Origin: Actinospineispora acaciae DSM 45401
Lineage (GTDB): Bacteria > Actinomycetota > Actinomycetes > Mycobacteriales > Pseudonocardiaceae
Length of the DNA: 64,000 bases
NCBI RefSeq assembly: GCF_000620785.1
Contig: NZ_JIAI01000001.1
Location: forward strand, 930,001 to 994,000
Direction of reading: 5' to 3'
In this document: piece by piece, positions 1 through 8,145 of the stretch
Layout: every line of letters starts with the position of its first letter
Position numbering within the stretch: the stretch's first letter is position 1
Notes under the pieces: model-generated
Seen by the model: only the letters and a program-made list of their open reading frames with translations
Databases searched by the model: none
What the model was told of the DNA's origin: nothing
Made by a program: the position numbers and the translations under genes

Positions 1-678
1 GTTCAGCGCGATCGTGATCCGCTTCTCGTTCCCCTGGTACGCCGTGACGTAGTGCGGCAGCGTCGCCGGGAACACCACCATCTTCCCGGGCAGCGGCTCG
101 ACCCGCAGGTCCTCTGCCTCCCGCGCCGGCGCGCAGGTCTGTCCGGACGTCTCCGGCGCCCGCCGGGAGATCGGCCTCGGCGTGCCGCTCATGTCCAGGA
201 AGTGGGTGAACCCGCTGCTGATGGCGTCGGGGCTCTGCCCGCAGTCGACGTAGTACACGGCGGCCCACATGTTGACCCCACCGCCGTGCACGTGGGCCGC
301 GACGTCGTCGCCGAGCTGGTTGACGTTCGCCCAGGCCTCGATGTCCCAGCCGTCGAGCAGCTCCTCCTCGGGGTCGACGACCGTCTCGCGGACCACCGAC
401 CGCAGCATCGCGCGCATCCGGTCGAGCAGCTCGTCGATCGCCGGGTCGCCCCACAGCTGCAGGTCGCGCTCGGACTGCCAGCCGCCGCAGTTGGACTTCT
501 TCAGCCCGGGCGTGACCGCCATCTTGTCCAGCACCACCTGCCGCAGCCGCGCGTTCAGCTCCGCGTGGTCCTCCCAGACGTGGCTGAACACGGGGCTGGT
601 GCCGATCCGGGACCGGCTCAGGCGCAGGCCCGGCTCGGAGGAAGTGAGGTCGTCGATGCTCACCGCGAGGATCCCCAT
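1..678 (-). CDS. 2OG-Fe(II) oxygenase family protein (3' end beyond window)
   Basis: Partial minus-strand gene; 226 codons are visible and the C-terminus lies off the left edge. It reads MGILAVSIDD at the start, then WANVNQLGDDVAAHVHGGGV (residues about 118-137), which supplies an H-x-H-type iron-binding segment, and later FPATLPHYVTAYQGNEKRIT, which supplies the distal His and the 2-oxoglutarate-binding Arg. This pattern is that of the 2OG-FeII_Oxy_5 (TIGR02466-like) group of putative dioxygenases, whose substrates are mostly unknown. It lies 71 bases after the permease gene on the same strand and could be the last gene of the MaoC/hydrolase/permease operon. The first ATG of the frame was chosen; no strong ribosome-binding site is visible, so the start is uncertain. 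Confidence 0.75.
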   Translation of the reverse strand, partial: MGILAVSIDDLTSSEPGLRLSRSRIGTSPVFSHVWEDHAELNARLRQVVLDKMAVTPGLKKSNCGGWQSERDLQLWGDPAIDELLDRMRAMLRSVVRETVVDPEEELLDGWDIEAWANVNQLGDDVAAHVHGGGVNMWAAVYYVDCGQSPDAISSGFTHFLDMSGTPRPISRRAPETSGQTCAPAREAEDLRVEPLPGKMVVFPATLPHYVTAYQGNEKRITIALN

Positions 679-724
679 CTCGTCGAGCCGGGATCCCGGC
701 CGGTTGGTGTTATATCTTTACACC

Positions 725-738
725 GCCCCGGCCGGGGC
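725..738. terminator. Short perfect palindrome between permease and oxygenase genes
   Basis: GCCCCGGCCGGGGC is a perfect 14-base palindrome in the 71-base gap between the permease stop and the oxygenase start. It could form a small hairpin terminator or attenuator, but it has no loop and no U-tract, so the role is weakly supported. An AT-rich stretch (TTATATCTTTACA, 709-721) lies beside it and is the only promoter-like sequence in front of the oxygenase gene. Confidence 0.3.
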
Positions 739-749
739 TCGTCACCGGG

Positions 750-2114
750 CTACCTCGTGCTGGCCAGCGTGTCCGAGGTCAGGTCCACGTCCTTCGTCTC
801 CGGCCCGCGCAGGGCGCCGACCAGCAGCAACAGGCCGCCGATCACGTAGACCACCGCCGTGGTGTACCGCTGTGGCATGAACTCCGCGAGCAGGCCCTCG
901 TAGAACGCGTAGAACGAGGCGACGATCAACGCCATGCTGTAGCCGACGCCGTACCCGGTAGCCCGCAGGTCGGTGCGGAACCGTTCGGACAGGTACGAGG
1001 CGGTGCTGCCGAAACAGCAGATCGCGGACAGGAACAGCCCGGCCGTGAGCAGCACCCGGCCCACGAACGAGGTGGTCAGGTTGGACACCAGCACGCAGTA
1101 GAACGCCGGCGCCACGGTGGCCGCCACGATCCCGCACAGGGACAGGAACCGGCGCCGGCCGATCCGCTGGCTCAGCGCGCCGCACAGCGGGTACGCGGCG
1201 ATCAGCACCACTTCGGCGATCACCAGCACCGCGGTGGCGCTCTCCGGCGTGATGTCGTCCAGTGCGCGCAGCGCGACGGGGTACGACGCCGAGGTGGCGT
1301 TGCCGCACAGCCAGGCCCCGGACATCAGGATGAGCACCTGGCGCAGGCTGCGCGCGGAGTCGCCGCGCAGCAGCTGCGCCAGCGGGCTCGGGCCCTTGCG
1401 CGCGCCGCGCTCGCGCCAGGCCGGGGACTCGTCCACGGTCCGCTGGTAGTAGTAGGCGAACGCGAACGTGACGATCGCGCCGATCAGCACCGGGATGCGC
1501 CAGCCCCACTGCTGGTAGGCGCCCTGCTCGGACAGCCGCGAGTTCAGCGCCTGCACCGAGAACGTGACCGCCGAGACCGTGCAGAACGCGATCGGGAAGC
1601 CCATCGTGATCAGGCCCCCGTACAGCCCGCGCTTGGGTTTCGGGCTGCTCTCCATGGCCAGCGGCACCGCCCCGGTGTACTGGCCGCCCAGGAACACGCC
1701 GGTCACCAGGCGCAGCAGGATCAGCCCGATCATGGCGCCGATGCCGAGCAGCTGGTAGCCGGGCATCAGCGCGAGCGCCAGCGTGCCGACGCCGCTGCCG
1801 TACATCGCGATCAGGGTGGCCCGGCGCCGGCCCAGCGAGTCGGCGATCGAGCCGAAGATCACCGCGCCGAGCGGGCGGCCGAGCAGGGTGGCCGCGAAGA
1901 CCATGCCGTTGAGCAGCGCGACGGTGCCCGGGGACAGCGACGAGGAGGGCATGAAGTACGACAGCGCCGGCCCGACCGCGACGACCGGCAGGTAGATGTC
2001 GTAGCTGTCCACCGCGAAGCCCATCGAGGCGCCTCGGGTGGCCCGCCGGCCCTGCGCGATGGACGGCGTGGGCGGCGACGACGGCTCGGACGACGGCACT
2101 GTCGTTGGGTTCAT
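750..2114 (-). CDS. MFS transporter, metabolite:H+ symporter (MHS-like)
   Basis: 454-residue integral membrane permease, the usual length for a 12-helix MFS protein. The loop 2-3 motif A is seen as GRPLGAVIFGSIADSLGRRR at about residues 79-98, and WGWRIPVLIGAI follows helix 6, as is typical of the MHS (citrate/alpha-ketoglutarate/shikimate) branch. It should import an organic acid or related metabolite with protons. The start ATG at 2114 gives a normal short cytoplasmic N-terminus; the open frame continues upstream into the hydrolase gene but that reading is out of frame with the hydrolase product. It ends 2 bases before the hydrolase stop region, so the two are in one operon. The substrate is not determined by sequence. 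Confidence 0.88.
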   Translation of the reverse strand: MNPTTVPSSEPSSPPTPSIAQGRRATRGASMGFAVDSYDIYLPVVAVGPALSYFMPSSSLSPGTVALLNGMVFAATLLGRPLGAVIFGSIADSLGRRRATLIAMYGSGVGTLALALMPGYQLLGIGAMIGLILLRLVTGVFLGGQYTGAVPLAMESSPKPKRGLYGGLITMGFPIAFCTVSAVTFSVQALNSRLSEQGAYQQWGWRIPVLIGAIVTFAFAYYYQRTVDESPAWRERGARKGPSPLAQLLRGDSARSLRQVLILMSGAWLCGNATSASYPVALRALDDITPESATAVLVIAEVVLIAAYPLCGALSQRIGRRRFLSLCGIVAATVAPAFYCVLVSNLTTSFVGRVLLTAGLFLSAICCFGSTASYLSERFRTDLRATGYGVGYSMALIVASFYAFYEGLLAEFMPQRYTTAVVYVIGGLLLLVGALRGPETKDVDLTSDTLASTR

Positions 2115-2116
2115 GG

Positions 2117-2953
2117 TCAGCCTCCGAGTGGCGTGGGCGAGGTGGGGAGTTCGGACAGCCAGCCGTGCAGCACGGCGGGGAAATCGACGATCTCTTCCAT
2201 CGGGTAGTGGCCGATCCCGTCGAGCACGGTGAACCGGGCGCCGGTGATCCGGTCGGCGGTGGCCTCGGCGGACGCCGGGTTCATCCAGAAGTCGTCGGCG
2301 CCGACCAGCAGGTGCACCGGGCAGGTGATGCCGGTGAGCCGGTCGCGCAGGTCGTGGCGGTTCCAGGCGATGAGGTCCGAGGTGGACACCTGGGGGTCCT
2401 CGCGCCGGTGCATCTCGGCGATGACCTCCCGGCGCGCGGCGTCGACGGACGCGCCGCAGGCCAGCAGCGTCCCGTAGTAGGTGCGGTCGCTGCGGCTGGG
2501 CGACACCGCGTCCTCCATCGCGCGCAGCAGGCCGGCGTCGGACTGGCCGTCGGTGTTGTGGGCGTCCGCGGCCATGGTCACCACGCCGGCCAGCTCGCCC
2601 GGTATCCGGGTGGCGATGTCCAGCGCGATCTTGCCGCCGATCGAGCAGCCCACGACGTACGGCCGCGTCACGGACAGCGTGCGCAGCAGGTCCACGCAGA
2701 AGGCGGCGTAGACACCCAGGTCGGTGACCGGGCCGTCGGCCGGCAGCTCGGAGCGGCCGTGCCCCGGCAGGTCCGGGACGATCACCTGGTAGCCGAGGTC
2801 GGCCAGGCCGGCGATCGAGTGCCGCCACTGCACGCCGCTCTGGCCGGCGGAGTGGATGCACAACAGCGGCCGGCCCTGCCCGTAGGTCTCCACGAACGCC
2901 ATCCGGCCGTTCACGGTGAGGTAGCGGGAGGTTCCGATTACCTGGGCTTTCAT
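2117..2953 (-). CDS. Alpha/beta hydrolase
   Basis: 278-residue alpha/beta-fold hydrolase. The nucleophile elbow GCSIGG puts the catalytic Ser at 104, the acid is in GADDFW (Asp about 220-221) and the base in GIGHYP (His about 249); the oxyanion segment is CIHSAGQSG. This complete triad suggests a carboxylester, lactone or C-C bond hydrolase, similar in layout to meta-cleavage-product and enol-lactone hydrolases. The start ATG overlaps the stop of the upstream MaoC/SCP2-like gene by four bases (ATGA), which indicates translational coupling. Its partners (hydratase-like protein, permease, and the divergent CoA ligase) suggest it opens or trims a substrate before or after CoA activation. Confidence 0.85.
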   Translation of the reverse strand: MKAQVIGTSRYLTVNGRMAFVETYGQGRPLLCIHSAGQSGVQWRHSIAGLADLGYQVIVPDLPGHGRSELPADGPVTDLGVYAAFCVDLLRTLSVTRPYVVGCSIGGKIALDIATRIPGELAGVVTMAADAHNTDGQSDAGLLRAMEDAVSPSRSDRTYYGTLLACGASVDAARREVIAEMHRREDPQVSTSDLIAWNRHDLRDRLTGITCPVHLLVGADDFWMNPASAEATADRITGARFTVLDGIGHYPMEEIVDFPAVLHGWLSELPTSPTPLGG

Positions 2954-3804
2954 TGGCTCCGCTCCTCGGCCACCAGCTCGCGGGCCGCGTCGATCAACAG
3001 GTGCACCGGCTTGGTCAGCTGCAGGTAGACGTAGGCGTCGCCCTGCACCCGGAACTGGCCGCGCAGGGCGCGGACCATCAGGTCGTTGCGCGGGCCGGTG
3101 AACAGCTCGGTCCAGAACAGCTCGTCGCCGCGCAGGGTGAAGCTGGCGCCGCGCGGGGTGCGGGCGGCCACCTCGATGATCTTGCCCCGGTAGATCCGGA
3201 ACTGGACCTCGTCGCGCTCGGTGGCCAGCCCGATGGCGCCGTCGAACAGCTGGGTCGCGCCGGCGAACTCCGTGTTCGCGGCCAGCCGGTCGGCCACCGC
3301 CCGCGCCCAGCGCGGCGTCAACGGCGCGTTGCCGGCGGGATCCTGGTCCGAGGGTTGCCCCTGCCTGGCCCTGACCAGGAAGGCGCTGGTGCCGCGCTGG
3401 AGCAGGTGCCCCTGGTCGTCGCGCAGCTCGATCTGCCGGTTCACCACGCCCTCGGCGCCGTCGGAGCGCCGCCGGCACCCGGTCACGACGGTGCTGAACC
3501 GCAGCTTCATGCCCACCGTGACCGGCGCGAGGTAGCGCCAGTTCGTGTCCAGCAGCGCGATCGCGCTGTCCTCCACCACGCCGCTGTCGAAGAGCAGCCC
3601 GAAATAGCGGGCTATCCCCCACGGGCCGTGCGCGATCGGCCCGTCGAACCGTTCGTCCGCTCCCCCGTCGGCGGTGTGCATCGGATGCCGGTCGCCGGAG
3701 ACCCTGGCGAAGTCGGTGAGGTCGTCCGACGACACCGCGAACTCGGCGCTCTCGAACCGTTGCCCCAGGTAGAAATCTTCGAAGAAGAGTGAATTCGACA
3801 CCAC
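2950..3804 (-). CDS. MaoC-like hot-dog protein with SCP2-like C-terminal domain
   Basis: 284 residues if started at GTG 3804; a GAGG ribosome-binding site lies about 10 bases upstream, whereas the longer open frame to 3996 would run through the operator region. Residues about 5-150 look like a MaoC/FAS1-type hot-dog domain: FEDFYLGQRF, then FARVSGDRHPMH, which carries the Asp and His of hydratase-2 dehydratases, and GPIAHGPWGIARYF. Residues about 185-280 resemble an SCP2/sterol-carrier or ketosteroid-isomerase-like lipid-binding fold (DEVQFRIYRGKIIEV, FTLRGDELFW). It probably hydrates or dehydrates an enoyl-type (CoA) intermediate. It is the first gene of the leftward operon. The second-domain assignment is my inference. 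Confidence 0.7.
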   Translation of the reverse strand: MVSNSLFFEDFYLGQRFESAEFAVSSDDLTDFARVSGDRHPMHTADGGADERFDGPIAHGPWGIARYFGLLFDSGVVEDSAIALLDTNWRYLAPVTVGMKLRFSTVVTGCRRRSDGAEGVVNRQIELRDDQGHLLQRGTSAFLVRARQGQPSDQDPAGNAPLTPRWARAVADRLAANTEFAGATQLFDGAIGLATERDEVQFRIYRGKIIEVAARTPRGASFTLRGDELFWTELFTGPRNDLMVRALRGQFRVQGDAYVYLQLTKPVHLLIDAARELVAEERSQ

Positions 3805-3871
3805 GCATTCCGATCCTCGGCGGGCGGCCGGCGCACGCGCGACCGACGCTTGCCGACTCTCACCGTCCGGT

Positions 3872-3883
3872 GAACGTACGTTC
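3872..3883. promoter_or_regulatory. Probable TetR operator GAACGTACGTTC
   Basis: Perfect 12-base palindrome GAACGTACGTTC in the 176-base space between the leftward MaoC-like operon and the rightward TetR operon. A related imperfect copy, GGACGATCGTTC, lies at 3983-3994 over the TetR start codon. A TTGACA box (3946-3951) lies between the two and may be the -35 of the rightward promoter. The placement is typical of TetR-family autoregulation with joint control of both divergent units. Confidence 0.6.
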
Positions 3884-3980
3884 GTGCCGAGGACCGTAAC
3901 GAGAGGGGCGGGCTTCGTCAACACCGGCTCTTGGCGTGCGAGAACTTGACATCCGGTGCGGTGAGATAGAGCATCACGCC

Positions 3981-4601
3981 ATGGACGATCGTTCACCGAA
4001 GGCTCGCGACAGCGCGCTGGTATCCCGGGACCGGCTGTATATCGGCGCGTTGGAGGCGTTCGCCGAGCGAGGTTTTCACGGCGCCTCGATGCGGGACATC
4101 GCGAGCCGGTCCGGAATGGCGCTGGGCAACCTGTACAACCACACGTCGTCCAAGGCCGAGCTGCTGGTCCAACTGCTCAAGCGCGCCACCTACGACCATC
4201 TGGCCGACACCGAGTGGGCCGTTTCGGCGGCCGGCCCGGATCCCCGCGACCAGTTCGTCGCCGCCGTGCGGGCCTATGTCCGTTTCATCCTGGACCGGCC
4301 GCTCGAATCGATGATCGCGCACAGTGAGGTCCGCTATCTCGGCGAGGACGACCGCAAGCGGCTGGTGATCGCCAGGGACCGGCTGGAGGCGATCTTCGGC
4401 AACATCGTGCACGAGGGCGTCCGCACCGGCGTGTTCACCACCCCGCACCCGGATGAGGTCACCAAGGCTGTGCTGCCGATGTGCTCGGGCATCGCGAACT
4501 GGTACCGGCCGGACGGCCCGCTGAGCAAGGACGAGGTCTGCGAGCGGTTCGCCACCTACGCGGCCGCCGTGGTGCAGCCGGTCGCGAGGAGCGCGTCATG
4601 A
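3981..4601 (+). CDS. TetR/AcrR family regulator
   Basis: 206 residues from ATG 3981. The N-terminal HTH reads ALEAFAERGFHGASMRDIA followed by SGMALGNLYNHTSSKAELL (about residues 20-60), a clear TetR DNA-binding domain; the C-terminal helical domain is about 140 residues and includes a TetR_C-like ligand pocket of unknown specificity. The open frame begins 45 bases earlier, but that would place the start inside the promoter. The stop overlaps the ATG of the ligase fusion (ATGA), so it is co-transcribed with the genes it likely controls. It probably represses both divergent operons through the 3872 palindrome until an acyl-CoA or pathway intermediate binds. Confidence 0.88.
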   Translation: MDDRSPKARDSALVSRDRLYIGALEAFAERGFHGASMRDIASRSGMALGNLYNHTSSKAELLVQLLKRATYDHLADTEWAVSAAGPDPRDQFVAAVRAYVRFILDRPLESMIAHSEVRYLGEDDRKRLVIARDRLEAIFGNIVHEGVRTGVFTTPHPDEVTKAVLPMCSGIANWYRPDGPLSKDEVCERFATYAAAVVQPVARSAS

Positions 4602-7015
4602 CCACCCTCTACGCCTCACTGGCGCGCACCGCCGCCGAGTGGCCCGAGCGGCCGGCGCTGGTCGACTGCGCCGAGCCGGCCAATGGCGCCACCCAGACCT
4701 ACCGTGAGCTGCTCGCCGACGTCGACGCCCTGGCCGGCGGGCTGCGCGAGCTCGGGTTCGACCGGGGTGACGCGATAGCGGTCTGGCTGCCGAACTGCCT
4801 GCCGTGGCCCCGGCTGCTGTTCGCCGCCGCCAAGCTCGGCGTGCTGGTGGTGCCGCTGAACACCCGCTACCGGCCCAAGGAGCTGTACCACCTGCTCGCC
4901 ACCAGCCAGGCGAAGGCGCTGGTCTACGCCCCGAAGTTCGAGACAGTCGACTTCGGCTCGCGGCTGGAGGAGGTGTGGGCCGCCGGCGGCGAGCTGCCCC
5001 TGCGCTGGCTGGTCACCGTGGGCCAGGACAAGCGGGCCGAGCGGGCCGGCGCGCCCGACTGGCTGACCACCGTGCCCCTCACCGAGCTGCACCGGTCCGC
5101 GACGCCCGAGCTGGCCGAGCCCGGCGACCCGCTGGTCGTGTTCGGCACCTCCGGGACCACCTCCGCGCCGAAGCTCGCGGTCCACACCCACGCCTCCATC
5201 GGCGCGCACATGCCCGCCGTGGCGCGGGCGATCGGCCTGGGCCCGGACCAGACCCAGCTGTGCGTGCTGCCGCTGGGCGGCGTGTTCGGGTTCGTCCCGT
5301 TCGTGGCAGGCATCCTCGGCGGCACGCCGTCGGTGCTGTTGCCGGTCTTCGACTCCGCGCGGGTCCGCGACGCGCTCGCCCGGCACCGCGCCACGTTCAT
5401 GACCTGCGCCGAAGGCCCGCTGCGCGAGCTGCTCGCGGACCCGTCGCTGGCCGAGGCGGGCGGGCACCTGGCGAAGACGGTCACCGGCGGGGTCGCGATC
5501 GACGACATCGTCGCGGCGGCCGCCCCGCACGGCATCTCGGCGATGAACGTCTACGGCTCCTCCGAGGTGCTGGCCTACGCCGCGACCTGGTCGTTCGACG
5601 CGTCGCCCGAGCAGCGCACGGTCCCGGGCGGCCGGCTGGTGGCGCCCGGCTTCCAGGTGCGCGTGATGTCCGCCGAGGACCCGTCGCGTCCCTCGGCCGA
5701 GGGCGAGTACGGCGAGCTGCAGTTCCGGGGGCCGACGGTGTTCGCCGGCTACTTGGCCAACGAGGCCGCCACCGCGAAGGCGTTCACCTCGGACGGCTGG
5801 TACCGCAGCGGGGACTTCGGCCTGGAGCTGCCCGACGAGGGTGCCGGCCAGGCCTTCCAGTTCCGGTCACGGCTCGACGACAAGCTGCGGCTGCGCGGCT
5901 ACCTGGTGAACCCCTCGGACATCGAGACGGCGCTGCACGAGCACCCGGCGGTCGACATGGCGCAGCTGGTCGGCGTGCGCGACCAGCACACCGGTGACCA
6001 CCTGCCCGTCGCGTTCGTCCGGCTCGTTCCCGGCGGAAGCGCGACCGCGGACGAGCTGCTGGAGCACTGCCGGGCCCGGCTGGCCAGCTTCAAGGTGCCG
6101 GATCTTGTGGAGATCGTCGCCGCGTTCCCTACCACCCCGAGCGCGAACGGTGACAAGGTTCGTAAGGAAGAGCTACGGAGAAAGGCGGCGACCCTCTTGA
6201 CCGAGAAGGCCCAGACGAGCAAGCCCGCGCCGGAGGTCCGTTCGGACATCGCGCTGGCCACCACCGACCGGGTGTCGGTGCACGGCATCGACCTGCCCAA
6301 CGACATCCTCGGCAAGGTCAACGTGGGCGACTTTGCCTACCTGGAGCTGTTCCGGCGGCTGCCGTCGCAGTCCGAGTCGGTGGTGTTCAACGCGCTCGTG
6401 GTGGCGCTCATCGAGCACGGCCTGACGCCGAACGCGCTGGCCAGCAGGCTGACCTACCAGGGCGCGCCGGAGTCGCTGCAGGGCGCGGTGGCGGCCGGGC
6501 TGCTCGGGCTGGGCAACCGGTTCGTCGGCACCATGGAGGGCGCCGCGCGGCTGTGCCAGGAGCACGCCGACGAGCCCGGCTGGCGCGACGACCCCGCGCA
6601 GCTCGACCAGCTCGCGGAGAAGATCGTGGCCGAGCACGCCGAAGCCGGCCGGTTCGTCCCCGGGATCGGGCACGGCCTGCACAAGCCCGTCGACCCCAGG
6701 GCCGAGCGGCTGTTCGAGATCGCCAACGAGCAGGGCCTCGACCCGGCGAACGAGAAGCTGATCCGGGCCATCTCGGCGGCCGCGCAGCGGCGCAGCGGCA
6801 AGGTGCTTCCGGTCAACGTCACCGGCGCGATCGGCGCCATCGCCAGCACCCTCGGCGTGCCGTGGGCCGTCGTCAGAGGCCTGGGCGTGATGGCGCGCGC
6901 GATCGGCCTGGTCGGGCACCTCCTGGAGGAGCGCGAGCGGCCGCTGGCCCTGAACGTCTGGGCGGAGGCCGAGCGCAAGTCCATGGCGCACCTGCGGCAC
7001 CCCGAACGGCCGTGA
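4598..7015 (+). CDS. Acyl-CoA synthetase fused to citryl-CoA lyase-like (citrate synthase superfamily) domain
   Basis: 805-residue single open frame. Residues about 1-535 are a complete AMP-forming acyl-CoA synthetase: phosphate loop FGTSGTTSAPK (about 183), NVYGSSEVLAYA (about 317), YRSGDFGLE (about 402), hinge SRLDDKLRLRGYLVNPSDIE and the C-terminal catalytic Lys segment SANGDKVRKEEL (about 515). Residues about 546-805 match the citryl-CoA lyase module of ATP-citrate lyase and related stand-alone proteins: LIEHGLTPNAL, GLGNRFVGTMEGAA, VPGIGHGLHKPVDPR (the GxGH His), VNVTGAIGAIAS and IGLVGHLLEER. The Asp of the NVDG motif in ATP-citrate lyase is Thr here. The predicted chemistry is CoA ligation followed by a Claisen-type cleavage or condensation; the substrate is unknown. 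A TTG codon in frame at 6197 behind GGAGAAAGG could also yield the second domain alone. Confidence 0.85.
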   Translation: MTTLYASLARTAAEWPERPALVDCAEPANGATQTYRELLADVDALAGGLRELGFDRGDAIAVWLPNCLPWPRLLFAAAKLGVLVVPLNTRYRPKELYHLLATSQAKALVYAPKFETVDFGSRLEEVWAAGGELPLRWLVTVGQDKRAERAGAPDWLTTVPLTELHRSATPELAEPGDPLVVFGTSGTTSAPKLAVHTHASIGAHMPAVARAIGLGPDQTQLCVLPLGGVFGFVPFVAGILGGTPSVLLPVFDSARVRDALARHRATFMTCAEGPLRELLADPSLAEAGGHLAKTVTGGVAIDDIVAAAAPHGISAMNVYGSSEVLAYAATWSFDASPEQRTVPGGRLVAPGFQVRVMSAEDPSRPSAEGEYGELQFRGPTVFAGYLANEAATAKAFTSDGWYRSGDFGLELPDEGAGQAFQFRSRLDDKLRLRGYLVNPSDIETALHEHPAVDMAQLVGVRDQHTGDHLPVAFVRLVPGGSATADELLEHCRARLASFKVPDLVEIVAAFPTTPSANGDKVRKEELRRKAATLLTEKAQTSKPAPEVRSDIALATTDRVSVHGIDLPNDILGKVNVGDFAYLELFRRLPSQSESVVFNALVVALIEHGLTPNALASRLTYQGAPESLQGAVAAGLLGLGNRFVGTMEGAARLCQEHADEPGWRDDPAQLDQLAEKIVAEHAEAGRFVPGIGHGLHKPVDPRAERLFEIANEQGLDPANEKLIRAISAAAQRRSGKVLPVNVTGAIGAIASTLGVPWAVVRGLGVMARAIGLVGHLLEERERPLALNVWAEAERKSMAHLRHPERP

Positions 7016-8145
7016 CGGCTTCAGGCTGGCGGCGCACGGTCGCCTCGGTGTTCGAAGGGGTGGACACCGGGCTGCGGATCCAGGACGTCGACGTCTCGGC
7101 GCCCGGGCCGGACGAGGTGCTGCTCACCGTCGCGGCCTGCGGCGCCTGCCACAGCGACGTGCACAAGCTGGAGGGCCACGGCACGGTGGCGCCGCCGTGC
7201 GTGCTCGGCCACGAGCTGTCCGGCACGCTCGCCGAGGTGGGCGCCTCGGTCACCGGGCTGCGGCCCGGCGACCGGGTGGCGTGCTCGTTCATGGTGCCGT
7301 GCGGGGGGTGTGCGGCGTGCACTGCCGGCGCGCAGGACGACTGCGGCCCGTTCCGCTCCGCCATGCAGCGCGACGGGCTGCGGTTCGACGGCTCGTACCG
7401 GTACCAGCTCCCCGACGGCACCGGGCTGCGGGCCTCCGGGGTCGGCGGGCTGTCCCGCCAGGTCGTGCTGCCGGCCACCGCGGTGTTCGCCCTCCCCGAC
7501 GGGTGGCCGCGGCGGTGGCCGCTGGCGGACGTCGCGGTGCTCGGCTGCGCGGGGCTGACCGCGTACGGCGCCGTGCACCGGGCCGCGCGCGGCACCGAGG
7601 GCGAGCGGGTGGTGGTGCTCGGCGCCGGCGGGGTCGGGCTGTGCGTGGTCGCGCTGGCGGCCCACGACAAGGCGTCCGGTGTGGTGGCCGTCGACCTGCG
7701 CGCGGACGCCCTGGGCGCCGCCCGAGACTTCGGCGCGGTCGCCGCGCTGGACGGCACCGCGCCCGACCTGGCCGACTCGGTGCGAGACGCGCTGGGCGGC
7801 GACCCGGACGTCGTGTTCGACACCGTCGGCACCCCGGGCAGCCTGTCGCAGGCGCAGCGGCTGCTCGCGGTCGGCGGCCGCGTCGTGGTCACCGGCCTCG
7901 GCGGCACCGGCGGCCCGGGCCTGATCGAGGGGCTGCCGGCGTTCGTGCGCCGCAAGCTGTCGATCATCGGCTCGTACGCGGGGCGGCCGGACGAGGACAT
8001 GCCCCGGTTGCTGGCCGCGGTGCGGGCCGGCGCGCTGGACCCGTCCCGGCTCATCTCCGCCCGCTACCCGTTCGAGGACGCCGCCCAGGCCTACGCGGAC
8101 GTCGCGGCCGGGAAGATCGTCGGGAGGGCGCTCATCGAGTTCTGA
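7012..8145 (+). CDS. Zinc-dependent alcohol dehydrogenase (MDR family)
   Basis: 377-residue medium-chain dehydrogenase. The catalytic zinc ligands are in AACGACHSD (Cys about 43) and LGHELSG (His/Glu about 67-68); the structural zinc lobe is CGGCAACTAGAQDDC. The nucleotide-binding motif is GAGGVGL. It should oxidise an alcohol or reduce an aldehyde with NAD(P). The GTG start at 7012 overlaps the stop of the ligase fusion (GTGA), so it is the third gene of the TetR operon and likely acts on a free or CoA-derived alcohol/aldehyde in the same pathway. Its 3' end overlaps the convergent LacI gene by 14 bases. Confidence 0.88.
   Translation: MTASGWRRTVASVFEGVDTGLRIQDVDVSAPGPDEVLLTVAACGACHSDVHKLEGHGTVAPPCVLGHELSGTLAEVGASVTGLRPGDRVACSFMVPCGGCAACTAGAQDDCGPFRSAMQRDGLRFDGSYRYQLPDGTGLRASGVGGLSRQVVLPATAVFALPDGWPRRWPLADVAVLGCAGLTAYGAVHRAARGTEGERVVVLGAGGVGLCVVALAAHDKASGVVAVDLRADALGAARDFGAVAALDGTAPDLADSVRDALGGDPDVVFDTVGTPGSLSQAQRLLAVGGRVVVTGLGGTGGPGLIEGLPAFVRRKLSIIGSYAGRPDEDMPRLLAAVRAGALDPSRLISARYPFEDAAQAYADVAAGKIVGRALIEF

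Noticed and set aside
750-2861. A 703-codon frame joining the permease to upstream sequence, as if a hydrolase-permease fusion
   Set aside because: The upstream 249 codons are the wrong frame of the alpha/beta hydrolase, which has its own intact frame and triad.
3805-3996. N-terminal extension of the MaoC-like protein
   Set aside because: It would cover the palindromic operator and promoter region, while a GTG with ribosome-binding site at 3804 gives a normal hot-dog start.
4598-6200. NRPS-type adenylation domain of a biosynthetic cluster
   Set aside because: No carrier or condensation domain follows; motifs fit a CoA ligase.
6197-7015. Citryl-CoA-lyase-like part as a separate gene from TTG 6197
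   Set aside because: There is no stop between the domains; the fusion is the simplest reading. Kept as an alternative start only.
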